Source: Hoplostethus atlanticus (Eukaryota > Chordata > Actinopteri > Trachichthyiformes > Trachichthyidae). From it: 64,000 bases of DNA. The stretch lies in assembly GCA_034670405.1 (NCBI GenBank), contig JAXDDX010000147.1, positions 685,001 to 749,000 of the forward strand, read 5' to 3'. Each line of letters opens with the position of its first letter. Position 1 is the first letter of the stretch. The notes beneath the pieces were generated by a model, which saw nothing but the letters and a program-made list of their open reading frames with translations, was not told the origin of the DNA and did not search any database. Shown one piece after another: positions 58,664-64,000 of this stretch. The position numbers and the translations under genes are program-made.

Positions 58664-58906
58664 GGCTTCCCCTCAGACTGGAGGCTGGCCTGGAAGGTGG
58701 ACGGCAGCAGCAGCAGCTTGGAGGAGAGCAGGAGCCCCGGGGTGCTGGAGAAGGACGGCCACTACAGCTGGAGCAGCACCCTGAGGCTCTCTGCAGACCA
58801 GTGGGGGAAGGTGGGCTCGGTGACCTGTGAGGCCACCCAGGGCTCCCAGCCTTCCCAGCCTCCACTCTCGGAGACACTGAGGAGAGACCAGTGTTCCCAG
58901 TCCTGA
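58664..58906 (+). pseudogene. Constant exon C6, 5'-truncated
   Basis: Only the part from [14 protein letters not shown] to RRDQCSQS remains (stop 58904-58906). The first third, with the first domain Cys (LMCLANK), and most of the intron are deleted; intron sequence TAACTATTATTAG runs straight into GGCTTCCCC. That TAG could act as an acceptor, but splicing from J7 there would be out of frame. The exon cannot make a stable C domain. AATAAA at 59080-59085 remains. Confidence 0.88.
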
Positions 58907-59499
58907 CCTGACTCACTGGGACTTCTACTACTGGTTTTACTCTGCTACTGCTCTCAGTCTGCACTCAGCACTGTAGTCTATCTCCCTCTCTCTCTCTCTC
59001 TCTTTCTCTCAACAGAATCATTCCATCTTTTAATAGTAATGTTTTCTTGCTGTCAGTGATGCTGATGTTCTCCATAGACAATAAAGAGCTTTTCACCACA
59101 TCACTTGTGTTTCCATGGATATTATTATAAAATACCAGATGTCTTCTGATGCTGTCTTCATGCTAACAGTGGTTCCTTTAAATCCAAGACTGAGCTCGTC
59201 TCAGGGTAAGGTGACTAGAGTTTTATAATTACTGCTGATGATTGGAGAGAGAAATGATGGATGATGTAATGCATGGTCACACATGTGGTAACTCTGAGTG
59301 CAACATGACAGTGACTCTGTTTACCAGTGGGATCCTAAAGCTAGGTAGGAGCTAGGTGTGGATGGAAGGATGAAAGGAAGCCACTTTAACATAACAAGCA
59401 ACTCTGTGGTCCATGGTGTCCTTCACATCTGTCCTTTGTCCTGCTCTGTACTGATATTATAGCATGGGGATGGAGGACTACATACACTGTGGGCTTGAC

Positions 59500-60345
59500 T
59501 GCTATGAAGCTGTTTTGATATTATGTGTTATTTTCTAACAGTTTGTCTCATTCCAACCAAACAGCCTCAGCAAAGGGCCAACTCTGTCTATGGTTAAAGA
59601 TTGGATATCACAAAGCTTTCTAACTTAACTCAGAGAAAACGGATGTTCATGTCAACACTAAATCCACTTCCAAAAATCAAGCTGTCATTTTTTGTCCACG
59701 TATGAATTCCTGAGCAACAAGTTAAAAAAATAACTCAATCTTGTTTTCTCCAACTCAGAGGCATCGTTCAAATTTGATCAATTTGAAGTTTTCAGAATCT
59801 TGAGAGTTATTCATGCTTTCATCTCTTCACGTCTTGACTACTACAATGCTTTGTTTTCCTGCCTCAGCTCCACCTGATGCAGAATGCTGCAGCCAGGCTG
59901 TTGACTACAACAAGTTGTAGATCCCACATGACCCCAATAATAATCCTTTCATTGGCTGCCAATAAAATATAGAATTGATTTTAAGTTTCTTTTAATCACT
60001 GAATGCATTGAATGGTTTAGCACAGAGTTATGTAATAGAGCTTTAAACCTCATGTAAGCAGCCACATACTCTTTGTTCCTCTGGCAGAGCTCTTGTTGTG
60101 GTTCCAAGGCCCAAGATGAAAACTAAAGGTGATGAGGCATTTGCTGGTAAGGCACCTGGATTATGGAAGAGCCTTCCAAACATCCAGGATGGCAAAAACT
60201 ACCTGCTCTTTTAAATCACAGCTGAAAACCTTCATACATTTTTCTCATTTAATTTACTGCTATCTTGTACTTTGTGTATTGTACATATCTGAAAGGAGAT
60301 CCTTGAGACTGATGTTTATGGGTGATGTCCCTAATCGGGAGCCTA
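59500..60345 (+). repeat. L2-like LINE fragment (end of RT region)
   Basis: Broken frames read LRVIHAFISSRLDYYNALFSC, HLMQNAAARLLT and a later MAKTTCSFKSQLKTFIHF. These are typical of the C-terminal half of teleost L2-type LINE proteins. Several stops and shifts are present. Confidence 0.75.
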
Positions 60346-60589
60346 TGAATAGAGAATAATAGATGGTCTAGGATGGACCCTTGTGGAACATCATATTTCA
60401 GATAAGCTGTAGAAGACAAGGAGTTATGAGTGTTGTGCTTTGAATGTGTCTGATTGGGCTTCTTCACTGGAAATGTCCTCTTCATATGGGACCTTTCAGC
60501 TTGTTGAGGTGGAGGTGTGTTGTTTTAACTTCATAGGGCAAACTGGTAGGGACACTATGAACACCATGGATTCTCACCAGCCAAGTCAC

Positions 60590-60593
<4 letters not shown>

Positions 60594-60644
<51 letters not shown>
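60594..60644. repeat. (GT)n microsatellite next to V8
   Basis: About 25 GT units, ending about 70 bases from the V8 nonamer. Confidence 0.95.
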
Positions 60645-60647
<3 letters not shown>

Positions 60648-60741
60648 TCAGTGAACTGTATCAGCCCTGCAGTACGTTCCAGCTGCAGCAGTCAGTTCAG
60701 TCTGACTGAGGGAGGTTTTTGTACGACGCTTTTTCACTGTG

Positions 60742-61199
60742 TGAACAGATACTGACTGTTGATAGAGTGGAGACTCTGACAGTAGTAAACTCCTGTATCT
60801 TCAGACTGGACTCCACTGATGGTCAGAGTGAAGTCAGTCCCTGATCCACTGCCTGTAAAACGACCTGGAATCCCAGACTGACGGGTTGAAGTGTAATAAA
60901 CCAGGAGTTTAGGAGTTTCTCCAGGTTTCTGAAGGTACCAGGCTAAGATGTGGGTGCTGGTTTTACAGCTGATGGTGACCGAGCCTCCCACAGCAGAGCT
61001 CACTGCTCCAGGCTGAGTCACTGTGACCTGGCCTCTGGACTCTGAGGATACAGAGACAAAAACATAAACCACCGTCATGGTTTTCTCCTGTTCATTTCAG
61101 AGGGACGATGTTCATAGAGGAGAGGAGTTTGATTCTCTGGACTTTACCTGTGAAGCAGCAGCAGAGGACAGTCCAGATGAGGATGGAGATCAACGTCAT
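60742..61199 (-). CDS. Light chain V8 segment (CDR1 shortened by eight codons)
   Basis: Leader 61199-61148, V exon 61041-60742 (300 bases). SCKTS runs straight into THILAWY: eight codons of CDR1 are missing in frame compared with V1. FR2 [17 protein letters not shown]2 YTSTRQS, CDR3 [13 protein letters not shown]. Cys and Trp landmarks remain, so the domain could fold with a very short CDR1 loop. RSS: heptamer 60741-60735, nonamer 60722-60714. Octamer-like site 61317-61324. Confidence 0.9.
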
Positions 61200-61738
61200 G
61201 TTTTGATGAGGAGGATTTCTGTGGCTTCTGTTGTCATGAAGGACAGCTGTCAGTCATCCAGTGTTCAACTCTCAGGACTATAAACTCTCCCAGAGCACTG
61301 GAGCATGGTGCTGCTGATGCAAAGTGTCTCTATGGAAATGCTCTGACTCCAACAGGGACTTGGATTACTCTCATGATGCTATTTCTAAATGGACCCATCA
61401 ATTCACCATATACTCTAGATTATCAATGTATCTAAGATACGTTTGATGGAGGTTTGGCTTCACGTCTATCAATAAGTTTTCTTCCAGAATGTCTTCTGTC
61501 AGGTTTTATGATAGAAATCAGCATCACTGGCAGACAAATTCAACAATACACGAACCAAAAGTGATAAATGTTGGACATTTGTGGTCCAGGTTGATAGTTT
61601 AGCTAGTTAGTATATCAGCTAGCTAGTTGTTGCCAACTGACTGGTTTTGGTGAGTTTGTTGTTTCCACAGTGAGAGAGTCGTGTCTCTCTAGACTGAGAG
61701 GTTTTTGTACGACGGCTCAGTGAGTTTGTATCACTGTG

Positions 61739-61776
61739 GTGGACTTTTGGTGGAGGCACCAGACTGGATGTTGACT
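61739..61776 (+). CDS. Light chain J8 segment with 23-RSS
   Basis: Codes (G)[12 protein letters not shown] plus one base; donor GT at 61777. Nonamer 61700-61708, spacer 23, heptamer 61732-61738. Its intron is of the J2 type and is cut at about 62906 by a retroelement, so no C exon follows within the window. Confidence 0.9.
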
Positions 61777-62082
61777 GTAAGTACCTTTGGTTTCTACATT
61801 AACTCATATTCAATGTTATTATATTTCCATTCAGTAAATGTAGAGTTTACATGAAAATGTTGCTGCTGAGATTTTGAATGTAATCTAATTGCAGTGATCA
61901 GTAAAGTCTTCTGTCTCCTAATACAGACTAAAACCACAATGAAAACCTCTTTAGTTACACTGACAATTCATTTGGACTGTTTGTAGATTCCTGTCATGTC
62001 ATTTTCCTAAGAATCAGATTTGGTTATTGTAGACGTTATTTTGTTTCAAGACTTCCTCTTTTAGATTGTCTGAAAAAATATG

Positions 62083-62851
62083 TGTGGCGGACTGGGGGGA
62101 GGGAGGATGGTAGGTTCGGCTGGACTCAGCGGCTGCGGCCAATTAAAGCGGAGTGCAGCCGGGCCTTTTTAACCTGGGTGTGTGAATGTGTGAGTGGAAG
62201 GGACGCGCCAGTGTGAGAGGCTGGCGACTGTGGCAACGTGCCACATTACCGGGGTCCGGACAGACAGAGACACAAAGCATGAGGAGGGTTAGTTGGCCAG
62301 CAGGGCCGTTTTATTCACCAACACCAATAAACCCGGCCCCGGTGTTGACGGCAGTTGATAACGCCGTCTCCCTCCGCCGACGCACCTCAGTCCTCCCCGG
62401 CGGGTCAGCCGCGGAACCCCAAAGCCGGCCAGCCTGCCAGGCTTGCAGGGGCATCCCGCCCCAACCCCGACTGTCACCAGCTCTTGCAGGCGGCTCCCGA
62501 CTGCACCCCCGGGGACCTCCGTCGGTCGTCGCCGCGGAGGGAGACGCCGCTCTCCCACTCCGTCCAGCAGCTCGCGCCCTCGCCTCCGTCCCGACACTCC
62601 AGCCGCGGACCCCGCTCAGACGCGGCTGCTGCTCCTGGCTCGCTCTCCGCTCCTCCGGTCTGCCGGCCCTCGATCCTCCCGATCGCCGCCGGCTCCCGCA
62701 TCCACGCCGCCAGCCTCTCACACTGGCGCGTCCCTCTCACTCACACATTCACACACCCAGGTTAAAAAGGCCCGGCTGCACTCAGCTTTAATTGGCCGCA
62801 GCCGCTGAGTCCAGCCGAACCTACCACCCTCCCTCCCCCCAGTCCGCCACA
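62083..62851. mobile_element. LTR-like element with long terminal inverted repeats
   Basis: Starts TGTGGCGGACTGGGGGGAGG and ends as its reverse complement, with a 5-base duplication ATATG on both sides (62078-62082, 62852-62856). The inverted repeats are about 144 bases (62083-62226 and 62708-62851) with few mismatches. The part from 62229 (TGTGGCAACGTGCCAC) to 62851 is related to the solo LTR at 54633. The left arm is therefore an inverted copy of the right end of that LTR. The paralogous site at 34590-34604 is empty. Long frames inside it on both strands are GC-rich artefacts. Confidence 0.8.
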
Positions 62852-62920
62852 ATATGAAAGTGTTTTTAAAAGTTATCTGAAGACATCTCTTCTCTATTCC
62901 ACCAGGATAGAGAAGAGATG

Positions 62921-63297
62921 GGGGCGTAATACAAATAGTCGCGGAATCTTTCTGTAATCGCCCACTTAAGAGCGAGAAATTCTAATTTACCTGAATGGAG
63001 GTGATAGTTTCCTTCTGATGCTGACAGTGTCCGGGACCCATACGCAATTACATGCAGCTTCCCATTGTGTTTCTGATATAGCACAGCTCCTAGCCCCTTA
63101 TTGGATGCGTCTGTATGAAGGACAAACGGCTGAGAGAAATCTGGGAACGCCAGGACTGGTGGTGTAACCAGACAGTCTATCAGTCGCTCAAGAATTTGTT
63201 GATGTGAGTCTGTCCATTGTATTGGTGTGTGGGATGGCACCACGTTCGCATTTCCTTTTTTATGCCACTTCCTTCCCTTGGGTTGTGGGCTTTCCAT
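62921..63297 (-). pseudogene. Ty3/gypsy-type RNase H region fragment
   Basis: Minus-strand frame with PFVLHTDASNKGLGAVLYQ, AYGSRTL and KLEFLALKWA, typical of the RNase H domain of Ty3/gypsy LTR retrotransposons. The homology stops at YYAP (about 62921), where foreign sequence begins; the rest of pol, integrase included, is missing on this side. Confidence 0.85.
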
Positions 63298-64000
63298 GTG
63301 GGCAGGTCCCTTGGTCAGCTCATAAAGGGGGCTAGCGATGCGAGATGTCTTTTATGTACTGGCGATAGTAACTTAACAGTCCCATCATCTGTCTTAACTC
63401 GCCAACTGTTTTTGGTTTCTTTTCTTTCAGAACCGTCACGGCAGCTGTGTCAGCAGGATCGATTTTATTTCCTTCGGCTGATACTATCGGCTATAACTCA
63501 CATTTGCTTGGTTTTAATTTGATTCCATGCCGTCTCAGTCTCTGCAACACTTGTCTTACATCGCTGACGTGGCTTTCAAATGTTTTGCTGAACACGAGGG
63601 TGTCATCTAAATATGGGACACATATTTTGTCTCGGAGGCCCTCTAAACACTCCTCCATGCAGCGTTGAAATGCTGCTGGAGCATTCATAAGTCCGAAGGG
63701 GATCCAGACCCATTCGTACAAGCCCCAGGGTGTCACGAAAGCTGTCAGGTGTTTGCTGTCTTTTGCCATAAACCCCTGATGGTAGGCCTTTCCCTGGTCT
63801 AACAGTGAGAACATGGTGTTTCCTCCAAGGCCATCCATGATATCCTGCACTCTCGGGATTGGCTGTCTGTCAGGGTGAGTCTTGCGGTTTAACTCTCTAT
63901 AGTCTATGCACAGACGCAAGGACCCACATTTCTTCCTGACACAAACAACGGGGGAAGAATAAGATGAGTGTGATTTCTCTATCCACCCCTGTGCAATCAA
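63298..64000 (-). pseudogene. Ty3/gypsy-type reverse transcriptase fragment
   Basis: The frame 64000-63491 holds the reverse transcriptase core: [34 protein letters not shown] and the catalytic YLDD. It continues out of the window on the 5' side. Between 63298 and 63490 the frame is lost before RNase H resumes, so the copy is broken. LDQGKAY stands where relatives usually have LDLxxGY. Confidence 0.85.

Noticed and set aside
62186-62808. Overlapping frames of 100-200 codons on both strands
   Set aside because: They lie inside the GC-rich LTR-like element, are Pro/Arg/Ser-rich and match no family; the similar element at 54633 does not keep them.

Overview
The window looks like nuclear DNA of a spiny-rayed (percomorph) teleost. 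Genes have introns with GT-AG borders. Several degraded retrotransposons, DNA transposons and microsatellites are present. The right two thirds is an immunoglobulin light-chain locus of the teleost kappa-like (L1) type. All calls come from reading the sequence; no database search was run.

Left part (1-24.3 kb): (i) the last two recognisable coding exons of a class 6 semaphorin cytoplasmic tail (727-858, 1611-2912, + strand); (ii) three two-exon C2H2 zinc-finger genes on the minus strand (8862-10497, 11710-14482, 21341-23084), all with the same short N-terminal module and the same phase-1 intron; the first has a 1-base frameshift in exon 1; (iii) an intronless, full-length rbm18 reading frame (16223-16828, + strand) that may be a retrogene; (iv) minisatellites, a tRNA-derived SINE, foldback repeats and a LINE tail.

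Right part (24.4-62.9 kb): eight V segments, eight J segments and six C exons (one truncated), numbered here left to right. V segments carry a 12-spacer RSS and J segments a 23-spacer RSS, as in kappa-type loci. In every unit V points away from its J-C, so joining must go by inversion. Seven V lie on the minus strand with J-C on the plus strand; the leftmost unit (C1-J1-V1) is a mirror image of the rest. On the + strand the order is C1(-) J1(-) V1(+) | V2(-) J2 C2 | V3(-) J3 J4 C3 | V4(-) V5(-) J5 C4 | J6 C5 (V lost) | V6(-) V7(-) J7 C6(truncated) | V8(-) J8, then a Ty3/gypsy fragment cuts the last unit before any C. The repeating unit seems to have been V - spacer - V - J - C - LINE fragment, duplicated several times and reshaped by inversion, deletion, gene conversion and transposon insertion. 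Because the units are paralogous, many insertions have a visible empty site elsewhere in the window: a 2.66-kb LINE, a 952-bp hAT element carrying a nested solo LTR, a TA-target DNA transposon block, and a 769-bp element with 144-bp terminal inverted repeats.

The observations most worth following up are: the 15-bp block shared by V 12-RSS and J 23-RSS (nonamer plus six spacer bases); the single hypervariable CDR3 codon in otherwise matching germline V segments; the V-less J6-C5 unit produced by a microhomology deletion that also damaged the J nonamer; the templated inverted insertion at the Ty3/gypsy junction; and the LTR-like element with long terminal inverted repeats.
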